A stretch of 64,000 nucleotides of DNA. Origin: Leucosporidium creatinivorum. Taxonomy: Eukaryota; Basidiomycota; Microbotryomycetes; Leucosporidiales; Leucosporidiaceae. The notes beneath the pieces were generated by a model. It ran no database searches, was not told where the DNA came from, and saw only the letters and a program-made list of their open reading frames with translations. The translations under genes were made by a program, and so were the position numbers. Where the stretch lies: positions 6,515 to 70,514 of the forward strand of contig BCKL01000033.1 in assembly GCA_001600635.1 (NCBI GenBank). Reading direction: 5' to 3'. Of this stretch, positions 39,688 through 51,061 are shown in pieces. The first letter of the stretch is position 1, and each line of letters starts with the position of its first letter.

Positions 39688-42264
39688 CCACTCCCGCTCC
39701 TACATCCTACTTCCTTCGCCTCAAATCTCCCTCGCCTGCTCCCTCGGGCTCCACCACCACCGGCGCAGGTGCCAACCACCTCTCCCCCGGCGCGCACTCT
39801 CCCTTCCAACCTTCCCGCATCTTCAACCACCAACCCAGCCCCGACCCCGTCCTAGCAGCCTTCGACCACTCGCTCGCCTCCACCTCCAACTCCAACTCCA
39901 AAGACTTTTCCTCCTCCTTCCACCTCAGCAACACCAACAACGGCGGGGATCGCTCGCGCCGTTCGCCATCTTTCGACGCTTCCATCGTCTCAGTGCGTAC
40001 GGACCATGATTACGAGGAAGAGGAGCGGATCGTTAGGGCGTTGGAGGAGCAGAAGAGGGCGGGTTCGCTCGGAAAGGGACAGCAAGGCGGAGGAACAGGG
40101 TTGAGGAGGAGGATGCCCGGTCCTCCAGGGACCTCGGTGGCGGCATCGACTTTGGGAGAGATTTTGGAGGAAGAGCCGGCTGCTGAGGGGGGAGTGGGGA
40201 AGAGGTTGGGTGAGGGAGTTAGGCCGGTTTGGAGGGCGTTCGAGAAGGTGGCACAGTGGGCGAGGAATCCGTTGATTGATTGGGGGAGGGTCGGGAAGGC
40301 GCTGGCGGTGCTGGTCGGGGTGTTGTGGCTTTATTTCGCGCTGAGGTGAATTCTCGAGTTCGGCGAGGGTTGACTGAGGAGCGGAGCTGACTCTCTCGCA
40401 TCGCACACACTACAGATCTACTCCAACTCCTCCTCCTTCGACTCCCTCTCGCCCCTCCTGGAATCCCTTCGCCCGCTCCCCTTCCACACCTTTCACCGCC
40501 CCCGACATCCCCGCCGACTCCCTCCCGGCCCTCATCTCCCGCCTCACCCTCCTCGAATCCGCCATGGGCGAGCTCTCGACTCTCTCCACCTCGGAACGCA
40601 CGCGCTCTTCCTCGGACCGCCAACTCCTCAGTCAACTCGGCGGGCAAGTCGGCGCGCTGCAGCAAGGTTTGGAGGGCGAGAGGGAGAAGGCGAGGAAGGC
40701 TATTGAGGAGGGAAGTAGGGAGGGTAGGAAGGAGGCCAAGGAGTTGGAAAGGACCATCAAGAGCGTCAAGACCGACTTGGACTCGCTCGTCGCTCGTGTC
40801 CGCACGCTCGACTCGGACCGCCAAGCCGACGCCTCTTCCCTTCGTCATCTCCAATCCTCCATCCTCGACGTCGGCAAGGAGATCGCCTCCCTCGGTACCA
40901 AGGTCGCGCAAGTCTCCAAGGACGTGAACGCCGGCGTGGATGGAGAGAGGATTGCGAGGATCGCGTTGGAGGCGATTGAGGAGGTGTTGCCGAGCAAGTT
41001 GGCCGTCAGGATGGACGGGAAGGGCAAGTTGGAGATTGATCCGGCGTTTTGGAGGCACCTTAAGGACGCTTTTGCGGGCAAGGGGGAGGTCGAGAGGATC
41101 GTCAAGGCCGAGGTCGCTCGTCTGCCCTCTGGAGGATCGTCAAAGGAGCCGTCGCAGGTCATCGTCAAGGAGCCACCAAGCTGGGACGACTTCCTCGCTG
41201 CCAATGAGGTCTCCCTGCGTACTTGGGTCACCTCGGACCTCGCTTCGAGGACGGGATCGGACGCCATTGTTTCCAAGAGGACGTTCGTCGAGATGCTGAG
41301 GAAGGAGCTCAAGGCGCTCAAGGCCGAGTTTGAGGCCAAGGCCAACGAGAATGTGGAGAAGATTGGGCAGGAGCTTTTGGGCAAGGTCGCCAAGCAGGAG
41401 GAGATGAAGAAGAAGGATTCCCTCGCCTCGCATCTCAACCCCTTCCATCGCTCCAACAACCCGTCGACTATCACCGTCAAGACCCCCGACGGCCAGAACC
41501 TCACTTCCATCATCACCACTCTCGTCGATTCGGCCCTCCTCCGCTACTCCAAGGATGTCCTCGCTCGCCCCGACTTCGCACTCTACACCGCCGGCGCGCG
41601 CGTCATTCGCTCACTCACCTCCCCCACTTACTCGCCTACACCTCTCACCCGCACGCGTCGAGCACTCGCTTGGATCTCCGGCACTCATCTCCCTCAAGGC
41701 CGAGCACCCATCACCGCTCTCCACCCCGACACCTCGCCTGGCGCATGCTGGCCGTTCGAAGGCCAGCAAGGACAGTTGGGGATTCGGCTGAGTAGGAGGA
41801 TCGTCCCGAGCGATATTAGTATAGAGCATGTGTCGGTGGATGTGGCGGTCGATGGGGAGGTGAGGAGCGCGCCGAGGGAGTGGGAGATGTGGGGCGTTGT
41901 TGAGGGTGGGGAGGACGTCAGACGGTTGGAGGAGTATAGGAAGGAGGCGCGTCTCGCTGCGGCCGCTGGATCGGCCGAGAACGACGACGACGCGCTGGAG
42001 AAGGCGCTCGCTACTTCCATCCATCCTACGCCGAATCACCTCCTCCTCGCCCAGGGGCTCTACGATACGACCCTCCCTTCCCCCGTTCAGACCTTCCCCG
42101 TCACCTCCGAGGCGAGGCAGCTCGCCATCCCCGTGCAGACGGTTGTGTTAAGGGTGAGGAGCAACCATGGCGAGAGGGCGTTTACCTGTCTTTATCGCGT
42201 CAGGGTCAGTGGTAGGACCGAGGAGATGGTCAAGAGGGAGGCAGAGAGCGAGGAGGAGGCTTAG
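38286..42264 (+). CDS. SAD1: SUN-domain inner nuclear membrane protein (Sad1/UNC-84 family), 4 exons
   Basis: Predicted 1245-aa inner nuclear membrane protein of the LINC bridge, which connects chromatin or spindle pole bodies to the cytoskeleton through KASH partners. Exons: 38286-38954, 39053-39197, 39271-40345, 40416-42264; the sum is in frame. The nucleoplasmic ~600 residues are Ser/Gly/Lys-rich with basic and acidic clusters and a GAGGAC repeat encoding DEDEDEDEDED. One membrane helix, KALAVLVGVLWLYFALR, ends exon 3. The lumenal part is coiled-coil (LLSQLGGQVGALQQGLEGER and KELERTIKSVKTDLDSLVAR). The SUN domain starts near DFALYTAGARVIRSLTSPTY and continues through GACWPFEGQQGQLGIRLSR, ISIEHVSVDV, SAPREWEMWGV, QTFPV and VVLRVRSNHGERAFTCLYRV, all family hallmarks. 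The symbol is by family. Confidence 0.92.
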
Positions 42265-42683
42265 GTGGGGAGGTGTGGTCTCGTGTGTATACTATTTGGG
42301 CTAGTTCGACTCCCTTCTCTCCCCTCGTTTTCGGTCTTCGGACTTCTTTCGCATTTGTGCGCGTCACTCTCTCGCTTTGATACCCCCTTCTGAAAGGTCT
42401 CTGATTATTGGTACTTGCTCGAGAGCAAGAGAGCGACCTGCGAGAACTACAGCGAGGCCAGAGACGAGGGAAGGAGCGGGATCAGCGCCGAAGTGAAAAG
42501 GGGTCTCGGTCAGCATCACGTCTGTAGAGGGGTAAAAGTCTGCTTCTGATCTACAGCACTGCTCTCCCCGACTCTGAGCCACTTTCGACGGGAGATGAGA
42601 AGGCTGGCCGAGGTGGGCCAGAAAGGGCGAGCCGACCCCACCACTGCTTTCCCTCCTCCCACATCCTCCTCACTTTACACATC
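42265..42683. other. Intergenic region, SUN 3' end and CHZ1 leader
   Basis: Carries the SUN gene 3' UTR and the promoter/leader of CHZ1. An upstream ATG (at about 42594) is open for 30 codons into the proposed CHZ1 leader but is not in frame with CHZ1 after splicing. Confidence 0.35.
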
Positions 42684-43586
42684 AGTGCGTTTCGCCGTTC
42701 TCTGGACCAGACTACAGCTAACTTGAGTGACCTACAGTGTCCACCGAAGAGATCCAAGTCACCCCCGCCGTCGAGGAGCAGACCGCCGCCGCTCCCGAGA
42801 CCGCCAGCCCTACCAAGCGCTCTGCTGAGGAGCCCGCAGAGGAGGCCACCGACGCCAAGAAGTGAGTGCAGCCGTCTCGTATAGCTCTGTAGCTTCTCGC
42901 CCGCTCTACCCAAGCAGGCAACGCGTCGCGTCCCCACCTTGAGACTAATCGCGCTCTCTCTCTCGCTACAGGGCCAAGGCTGACGAGCCCGCTGCTGCTG
43001 CCGAGGAGGAGAAGAAGGAGGAGGCTCCCGCTCCCGCTGCTGAGGAGAAGCAGGAGGAGGAGGTCGACGAGGACGTCGTTGGTGAGCTGCTCTGCCCGCC
43101 TCCCGCCCCTCCGCTTCCAGCTCGCCGTGTAGCCCAACTAACGCGTCTCTGTTGCTCGCCTACAGCCGACCTCTCGTACCTTGACTCTTCCAACATCATC
43201 GAGGGTCGCCGTACCCGTGAGTAGCCCTTCACTTGCTCGCTGCAGCCGCTCAGGACGTGTTTGCCAGGCCTCAGAGACGCGTGCTGACGCGATCCCTTGC
43301 TCTATCTACTACAGGCGGAAAGAAGGTCGATTACAGTAGGTCCCGTATTCTTGCATCTGCTCCCAACGCGCCCGCTGACCCGACTTTGCTCCCACAGCCA
43401 AGATCGAGGGCGCCGACCAGGAGGACGACGATGAGGACGACGAGGATGCTCAGATCGCGCCGGAGAAGGCTGAGGATGCTGAGTCTGAGGAGGAGAATGA
43501 TGAGGAGGAGGACGATGGTACGTTGGACTCGCTGCCCAGTCGCCCGCTGCTCCGCTCACCCTTAAGCTCTCGTTTCTGCAGCTTAA
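42684..43586 (+). CDS. CHZ1: Histone H2A.Z-H2B chaperone Chz1, 7 exons, start codon split by an intron
   Basis: Predicted 143-aa chaperone that delivers H2A.Z-H2B dimers to SWR1. Exons: 42684 (only the A of ATG in coding), 42738-42861, 42972-43081, 43166-43216, 43315-43335, 43398-43517, 43582-43586; total 432 nt. The N-terminus is Glu/Ala-rich (STEEIQVTPAVEEQ). The CHZ motif spans YLDSSNIIEGRRTRGKKVDY and TKIEGADQEDDD, matching the family's IIxGGRRTRGKxIDY core. A long acidic C-terminus follows (DEDDEDAQIAPE, DAESEEENDEEEDD). Intron 1 lies between A and TG of the start codon: the upstream exon ends CACATCA before GTGCGT, and the next exon begins TGTCCACC. The final coding exon is only 5 nt (CTTAA). 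The core exon is 21 nt. Confidence 0.85.
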
Positions 43587-44055
43587 ATACGACCCCAGCT
43601 TCCTCGATTCCCTCCCTTTTCCTTCCCATCAGTATCAAAACCTAGTCCCCGACGAATCGCCCTTCTCCCTCGCCTCTCCCCTCCCTCCTCGCCATCTCGG
43701 CGCTCGCTTCCCCCCCCTTCTTTACTTCTGCTGCCGGAGAAGCGGCTTGGGTTCATGAGCGCAAAGGGTGCTTAGCGGTGTTAGCGTGTAGTGGCTGTTG
43801 GGCGTTTTGGAGTGGTCCTTGTTCTTGAACATCCGTCTATCCCCCTTCGCGTCGGGCAGCGAAGGACTCAGAGGCATTGCAGCGCGTAAGAGAGCTAGTA
43901 AGCAGCGGCGAGAGAGGTCAGGAGCTACCGAAGCGCTGCCGAGATGCAACAGAGGTGTTCGAGGCGGATCAGCTCCCTTGTGAAACGCGCGAAGAAGCAA
44001 GTCGGCGCTCTTCACGGGTTGCTCTCCCGCCTCATCGTCTTCACTTCAGCTCATC
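43587..44055. other. Intergenic region between CHZ1 and the importin gene
   Basis: CHZ1 3' UTR followed by the importin promoter and leader. No convincing gene. Several short frames end quickly. Confidence 0.35.
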
Positions 44056-47000
44056 ATGGACCAACTACTTGGCTTGCTACAGAGCACGCTCGACCCCAAT
44101 CCCAACACGCGCGTACAGGCCGAGCTACAGCTCGCTCAGCTCTCGACTCAATCGGGTCCGTCTCGCTCTCAGCCGCTCTTCCACTGAGCTCGCTGACCAC
44201 GGCTTCGACCCACAGAAACCGCTCTTGCCCTCGCTCGTATCACTACCGAAGCTTCTCTCGAGCTGCACATCCGCCAGATAAGTCTACAGCAGAGCTCGCG
44301 CCGTTTCGCTTTTTGGCGGGCGACGCGTTCGAGGGCCAAGTAGCTGACCTGGTGCTCTTGGGAACAGCTACGCCGCTGGATTTGCCCTCAAGAAGTATGT
44401 CAAGGAGTTCTGGTCGCCCTTCTTCCCTTCGTTCAAGGGACCGGTCGCTACGAGCACGGAGGTGCGTTCGAACTGAGGCTGCAGGAGAGCGAAGTGAGGC
44501 TGACAGGCTACACGAGAGCAGGTCAAGGCCGAGATTCGCTCTCTCATATTTGCTGGGCTCTCAGACCCAGTCAGGAAGATGCGCCTCGCTTGCGTGAGTC
44601 CCGTCCACCTCCTTCGCAGGCTTCGCTCGTCTCGCTGACCTCGCTCTCACCACGCTACACGATTCGAACAGGCTGTCATCATCTCGGACATTGCTCATCC
44701 CGACTGGCCGGACGACTGGCCCACTCTCATGTCTCAACTCCTCGCTCTCGTCGGCCCCTCCAGCTCGCCCGACGCCGTGGACGGAGGCATGCGAGTCCTG
44801 CTCGACTTCGTCGGCATTGACTTGACCGAGGATCAGCTCCTCCCTATCGCACGCGAGATGCTGCCTCAACTGCTCACCATTCTTGGATCTCCTCAGGTGA
44901 GTTCTCGGTCGTGCTCTCCTCTTCGGTCTCGCTGACCCTCCGCCTCGCTGCTACAGACTCACTCGCCCGCCACCCGCGCTCGCGCCATCCTCGTCTTTAG
45001 GCAATGCGTCATGACCCTGTTCACCGTGAAGGACGAGCATCCTGCAGCCGTCAAAGCCGCCATCGGCGAGATCCTGCCTCAATGGATCGACGCCTTCCGG
45101 CAATTGCTCGAGATGGACGTCGTGCAGGAGCTGCAGGGAGAGGGAAACACATGGGAGGGACTGGCGATCAGGAAGGCGATCTACGATGTGCGTCTCGACT
45201 TGCTGGGCGAGACGGGAAGCAGAAGCTAACCTCGGCGCAACCTCACAGGCTCTCGAAGTCATCCTCAACTCTTTCCCCAGCGCTCTCAAAGCCTCCCTCC
45301 CTCACTTCCTCACCCTCTCACTCAACCACCTCACCTCCCTCCTCCCCAGCTACCACACCGCCTTCCTTTCCTCCACCTCCGATTTCGATGTCCCCTCCCC
45401 CGTCGAGGAGGACTCGCAAGTCCCTTCCGACCTCCCTGGCCTCGCAGCGACTATCGTCGATTTCCTGTGTCAGGCTTGCAGGCGGAAAGCGGTGAAGGGG
45501 TTTTTCGTCGAGGGCGGCAGGGCACAGGAGATGATGGAGAGGGCGTTGGACTCGGCGATGGCTTATGCGCAAATGACGACGGATGATGTGAGTTGCACTG
45601 CGAGAGCTGTGGAAGGCTTGAGCTCCGACTGACTCCCTCCAATGTACACAGGAGGACAGCTGGGCTTCGGACCCCAACGCCTTCGTCGCCGACGAGGACG
45701 ACGAGATGATCGCTTACAATACCCGCGCCGCATCTGTCGACCTTACTATTGTGCGTTAGTACCCTTCACCTGCCTCCAGGTCCCGTGCTGACCCAGTCCC
45801 CCTCTGCAGGCCCTCATCGACGCCTTCGAGACGACCGCCATGTCTTCCCTCTGGTCCGCCTTCCAGCGCCGTGCAGCCCAAGCCGACGCCGCTCGCGCAC
45901 AAGGCGATGCCGACTGGTGGAAGGGGTACGAGAGCGCCCTGGCTATCGTTGGATCCGTCTCGACCGACTTGCTCGGCCATGTTCAGGAGGCCTCCGCCGA
46001 GGGACACCAACCCGTCTTTGATCTCGGAGTGTTGTTCACCAGCATCGTTCCTACCTACCTCACCGCCTCGGGTATGTAGCCGTCCTATTTCCCGGCCTGG
46101 AGCCGTAGCCTGACCTGCTCACTCCACCCGCAGACCTCCCCTTCCTCCAGGGTCGCTCCTTCGTCTTCGCCAGTCAGTTCTCGCAGGCCCTGCCAGCAGA
46201 GCTCGCCAACCAGTACATCGACGCCGCGATCCAAGTCCTCGGCGCTGCTGAGGCTGGTGTGCCCGTCAAGGTCTCGGCCGTTCGCGCTCTCAACAAGTGA
46301 GCTTCGCGCTCCCAACAGCCTGATAGCTCTCACTAATCTCTCGAACCTTTCACAGCTTCTTCCGCCATCTCAAGGACGTCGTCGAAACCGCTCGCGCCGC
46401 GCAGACGCTCGGCATGCTCCTCCCTCTCCTTCCTCAAACGACTGAGAACACCCTCGTACTCGTCATCGAGACCATCGAGTCGACGCTCAAGGTCGGCGGA
46501 CCCAGTCTCGACCAGGAGACCTGCTCTACGCTCGTCAAGATGATCCTCGAGACCTGGTTCGCCAAGCCCGAAGGTGAGCTTCGCCGAGTTACTGACTGTC
46601 GCTCGAGGGCTGACCTCTCCATTCACTCTTCAGATCCTATGCTCGGCGTTTCCGTCAGCGAGGTCTTCCACTCCCTCGCCGCCGCCCCCTCCCTCGCTGT
46701 GCAGCACGTCCTCCTGCATGAGGCTCTCCCTCACCTAACCGCCTCGATGGCTCAAATCCGGATAGACCCCTTCTCCCCCGCCGCCGCGGCCGCCATGGAT
46801 ATCGTCGACAGCATCTTCGAGGGTCGGCCATCACCTATGGGCGAGGGAATGTTCGCTGCTGTGGCGCCGACGTTGTTCGAGGTGCTGAGCGTGAGCGAGG
46901 ATCGGGATATCGTGCAGACGGCATTGAACATCATTACGAGCGTCGTGAGGAAGGATGTGGATCAGCTGCTGAATTGGTGAGTACTCCTCGGAGGTCCTGA

Positions 47001-48394
47001 GCTCGAAGCCGAAAGCTGACCTCGACCTCGTTCCCTCCACAGGCGCAGCGAGCAAGGTCAAGCGGGACTCGAGCTCGTCCTCGCTCAGGTTGCCAAGCTC
47101 CTCGAGCCCTCGCAGTCGGAGGCAGGAGGTCTCTTCGTCGGCGACCTCGTCATTCACCTCATTCGCAAGGCTGGCGGCGCCCTCGGCCCTGTCCTGCCCC
47201 AGCTGCTCGAGGCTTTCGTCGAGCGGCTGACGACTGCCAAGACGGCTAGCTTCTCGCAGGTGGGTCACTCTCATTTACAGTCCTTGCTGGAGCCGATCGC
47301 TGACCTCCCGTCCTCCTCTCCCGCCAGTCCCTCATTCTCCCCTTCGCCTACCTCGTCCATACCCAACTCGACACCGTCATCTCGCTCCTCGAGGGCATCA
47401 CCGTCCCAGCACAAGGATCGACCCCCGCTCAGCCTGCTCTTCACGTCCTGCTCTCGTCGTGGTGCGACAACGTTGACGTCTTCCAGGGATTCTGGAACCT
47501 GAAGGTTAGGTGAGTAGTCTGCTCCCTCCTCTCTGAGACTCGTGAGCGACGTCTGACCGCCTCTTTGCCAACAGCACGGTCGCCATGACCCAGCTCTACC
47601 TCTCGCAGCGACCGAGCTTGCAGCAGACTCAGGTTAAGGGCGACATGCTCCTCACCGCTGAGAACACCAACATCATCATGACTCGCACTCGGGCGAAGAA
47701 CAGTGAGCTTTCCGGCTTCCTCGCATCTCGCGCAGCCGCTGATCGCCTGTCTCGCCTCAAACAGACCCCGACCAGTTCCCTCCCATCCCCTTCCCGGCCA
47801 AGGCGCTCAAGATCCTGCTACACGACGCTCAGAACGCCGCTGTCGACGGAGTCGGGAGCAAGCTCGAGGGAGAGGATGCCGAGTCGGATGATGGGGTGAG
47901 TAGAGATGAGAAGAGGCGGTGAGGCGAGCTCAGTGCTCACCATTCGTATCTCGCTCGCAGGACGACGAGTGGGCTGATGAGGGAGGAGAGTTCGCCTCGG
48001 GCGATAAGGACCTTGACTTCCTCTCTGGTGAGCTTTGACGCCGCTCATCTCTTCGGAGCGCGAGCTGATCCGTTGCCCTCTCGCAGATCTGCTCGGCCGC
48101 GACGGCTCGCTCTCCCGATACCTCGACGGCGACTCTGAGGATGGAGAGGCGGACGTCTCGGAGGATGAGGACCTCAGGGATGACCCTATCTACACTCTCG
48201 ATATCCAGGTGCGCCAGTCCTTTTGCGCCAAGTTCAAAGCGCTCGCTGATCTTTCCCCATCGACACAGGCCCACCTCTTCGCTTTCTTCCGTCAAGCCTA
48301 CGAGTCGGACTCCAACTCGTTCCGCCAACTCGCAGAGCAGTACCTCACTCAGAACGAGAAGGACGTGCTCGCCCATATCCTCTCCTCGGCGTAG
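44056..48394 (+). CDS. KAP114: Importin-9/Kap114-family karyopherin beta, about 18 exons
   Basis: Imports histones H2A-H2B and TBP-like cargo into the nucleus (family knowledge). Begins MDQLLGLLQSTLDPNPNTRV, a typical importin-beta N-terminal HEAT repeat, then YAAGFALKKYVKEFWSPFF, DIAHPDWPDDWPTLMSQLLA, and HEAT-like repeats throughout. Late landmarks are RPSLQQTQVKGDML, the importin-9-like PDQFPPIPFPAKALKILLHD, the acidic insert (DDEWADEGGEFASGDKDLDFL), and the C-terminal LRDDPIYTLDIQAHLFAFF with YLTQNEKDVLAHILSSA. Exon 1 is 44056-44155. Exon 2 starts at 44216 and must end at 44276 to keep the frame into exon 3 at 44368, but the base pair there is GA, not GT. Estimated length is ~1050-1100 aa. 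Identification is firm; individual internal splice sites were not all summed. Confidence 0.9.
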
Positions 48395-48666
48395 ACGTCG
48401 CCCTTCACACCTTCCCTCGTTCGATACCCCACGCCCACCGCGGCCTTCACCTACACCACTCCAATACCCTCTTACTCTCGTGTCGTGCAATAGACTCGCA
48501 GGACTTAGCTCTTGATGACTATTAAAGGGAGCGAGAGCAGCAGGCAAGCCTCGACAACCTGCTTGCGAGTGCTTTCTCCGCTTCTTTGAGCGCATGGACG
48601 AGAAGGAAGGACTCGTTTCAAGCTAGCTACAGCACACTACCGCCGCGTCTGCTCCCCTCACGCCGC
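48395..48666. other. Convergent 3' region
   Basis: 3' ends of the importin (+) and F-box (-) genes. Nothing else was seen. Confidence 0.4.
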
Positions 48667-50924
48667 TCAGCCCTTAGGGTACCTCGCCTGCATCTCGGGC
48701 GTCAACTCGAAGCGTCCAGCGGCGGTATCGAGCTTCTGGAAGTATCGCCCTAGCTGAGGGCACCCCTTCAGGAGTCGATCAAGCTCGGTGTCGGTCGGTG
48801 GTCGCTTCAAGTCGATGTCGCGTTCCTCCACCGAGATCGGGTCGCGAAGCAGGTCGAAGTGCTCCATGATCTGCAGGCGAGTGGCACGTCAGCGGGCCCA
48901 GCGATGCTATACACCGCTTGAGTTCAGCGGTTTGAGACGTACGGCGAAGTAGAAGGAGCTGTCGGCGCGCTGCGCGAGCGCTAAACCCTTCGCCGAGCGA
49001 CCTCGGCCGCGGCGAGGAGTAGCTGTTCGAGCGTGAAGGTCAGCTGAGCGCTACATTCAAAATGCCACCCCACCAAAGCGGGTCTAGCTCACCAGTCGTC
49101 CTCTTGCCCGGCTTCAATTCCCATCCGACAACTACGCCGAGCTCCTCGCCTTTCCAGAACGACTGCCCCACTCGAAGCTTGAGCGGGAAGCGAGCGCCAC
49201 GACTTCGAGGGGCGGCCGACTGACTATCCTCCTTGCGAAGGAACAGGATAAGACTGGCGGCTCCCTTCTTCTGAGCGGGCGAAAGCGAATCGGAGGCGAG
49301 AAGCGACTCGAGGATGCCGACATCGTAGGCGAAGGAAGAGCGTTGCCAATAAGCGAGGCATCGATTTTCGGGCGGGTCGATGAAGTTGGGTTCCGGTAAG
49401 ATCAGCTGCATGATCATCGCTGAAGCGACCGCACTCTCGTTCGGAGTGCACTGGGGTGGGCGCGCCTCCGGACGTTGCATCGAGGCTCGGAGGGAGTCCA
49501 AAGCGAGGCGGCTAGCCTGGAGAATCGTCAAACGAGTCAGTCAATGTTGAGAAGCGAGACTTTGAAGAGACTCACCCCTTGCTTCGTCAGCTCAGGTGCC
49601 AGAGTCCATTGCTCCGAGACCGGTGCCGAGCTCTCCATCTGATTGAGGGTCCTGAGGGTACCGACGTCTTTCTCGTCCGCCCAGCATACTCGAACAAGAT
49701 GTGTGCGCTGGTGAACTCGAAGCGAAGTCTGAAAGGCGGCGGCAAGCAATGACCCAAAGCGACGACGGTGGCCAAGTAGCAGAACATCGAGTGCGTGACG
49801 GGAGCTGTCTTCTTCTCGAGACTGCCACTGCGTATACGCTTCCGTTGGCCCTCAGCAAGATGGAGAGCCGCTTTGAAGAAGAACTGGAAAGCCGAAACGT
49901 CAGCTAATGTCAAGCTCGGCGAGAGAGCGGCGGGGACTCAACCGAGTCCACCATGCCGGTCGGGCTGGATGGATCCTTTGGGATGCGAACTCCATGATGA
50001 GACAGCGTGTTTCTGAAAGTCGTCCAGAGGCCTCGCAACGCGAAGAGCGAGTCCTCCTCTCTGAACCATCCGACGAAGGGAAGTTCATCCTCAATCGCTA
50101 CGAGGATTTCGTCAAAGAACATATCCGTCTGCAGTTGAGGTGTCGTTTCAGTACTCGTTCCACTGGTACTGGCGATGTACTTACGTCGTCGATGACAGGG
50201 TGGGCAAAGTCGCCGAGGGCTCGGATGCCGAGCTCGAAGGCTTCGTCCGGAGCAAGCGTCGTATCCGAAGCTAGTCGGATCCACTGATCTACCGCTTGTC
50301 TCCTCATCGAGATCCTGTTCGCTTCGATTGTCCAATAGCTCGAGCTCAGCGATTCCGAATTGTTCGCCGTCGGATCAGCCAGACGGTGAAAGAGGTCAAC
50401 GGTGTGCTCTCTGAGAGCGTGGAGGGTATCCAGAGACGCCAGTCGATTGTCGGTAGCTCCAGGTAGCTTGTCGATATGCTTCATCGCGAGCTCGTCGAGC
50501 TGGGAACGGGCGCGAAAGACGAGGAAGGGGTCCGAGGGTGCGTCTCGGGCAGGAGAAGGGAAGAGCTTGTCGACGAGCTTCTGATCCTCCTCGAGCGGCA
50601 GCTTTGTAGATGGATACTTAAGCTCTCCCCTTGGCCAGCAGTCTTCGACGAGCGGACGCCAGACGACGGGAGCGAGCGAGGCGGCGGCGAAGGAGCGCGA
50701 AACAAGCTGGCAGGCGAGGAGGGTGCTGAAGGTAGTGGCGTCGGGTTCCAGGAAGCTGAGGATGTGCTCAATGATCTCGATTGGGATCGAGGGAGCTGCT
50801 GTTGGAGCCAGAGAGAGGACGGTCAGCTTGAGATATGAGGTGCTGGTGCGAGCTGTAGCTCGCCTGTGGTACTCTCGGGGTGCACAGAGAGCTTCTCGAG
50901 CGCGTCCTGTAGCTTAGCTTCCAT
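48667..50924 (-). CDS. F-box protein with C-terminal YccV-like domain (FBXO21-like), multi-exon
   Basis: Likely substrate adaptor of an SCF ubiquitin ligase. From the ATG at 50924: MEAKLQDALEKLSVHPE, then after intron 1 the F-box IPIEIIEHILSFLEPDATTF with ACQLVSRSFAAASLAPVVW. The middle is helical (ALREHTVDLFHRLADPT, MRRQAVDQWIRLASD, EAFELGIRALGDFAHPVIDD), in the place where FBXO21 relatives carry a SirB1/transglutaminase-like region. The C-terminus matches the hemimethylated-DNA-binding YccV/HspQ fold: LRVGQSFWKGEELGVVVGWE, then SSFYFAIMEHFDL, and the family tail LGRYFQKLDTAAGRFELTPE ending ARYPKG. Intron 1 can be read with a GTACCA donor or a GCGAGC donor; both keep frame. The gene order F-box, SirB1-like, YccV-like supports the assignment. 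Confidence 0.75.
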
Positions 50925-51061
50925 CCTAAGCGAGCGTCGAGTCGAGAGAGGAACCGAGACGAGTGAGCGGGAGGAGCAAGAGCAGCGAGAGCTTTCGCTT
51001 CAGTTCTCGAAGTTGACGCTGTATAGGGCTTCTTGCGACTCGAATGACTACCAGGTCTAGC

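Noticed and set aside
39650-39690. GAGGAC repeat as a mobile or regulatory element
   Set aside because: It is an in-frame microsatellite coding DEDEDED in the SUN protein, common in disordered acidic regions.
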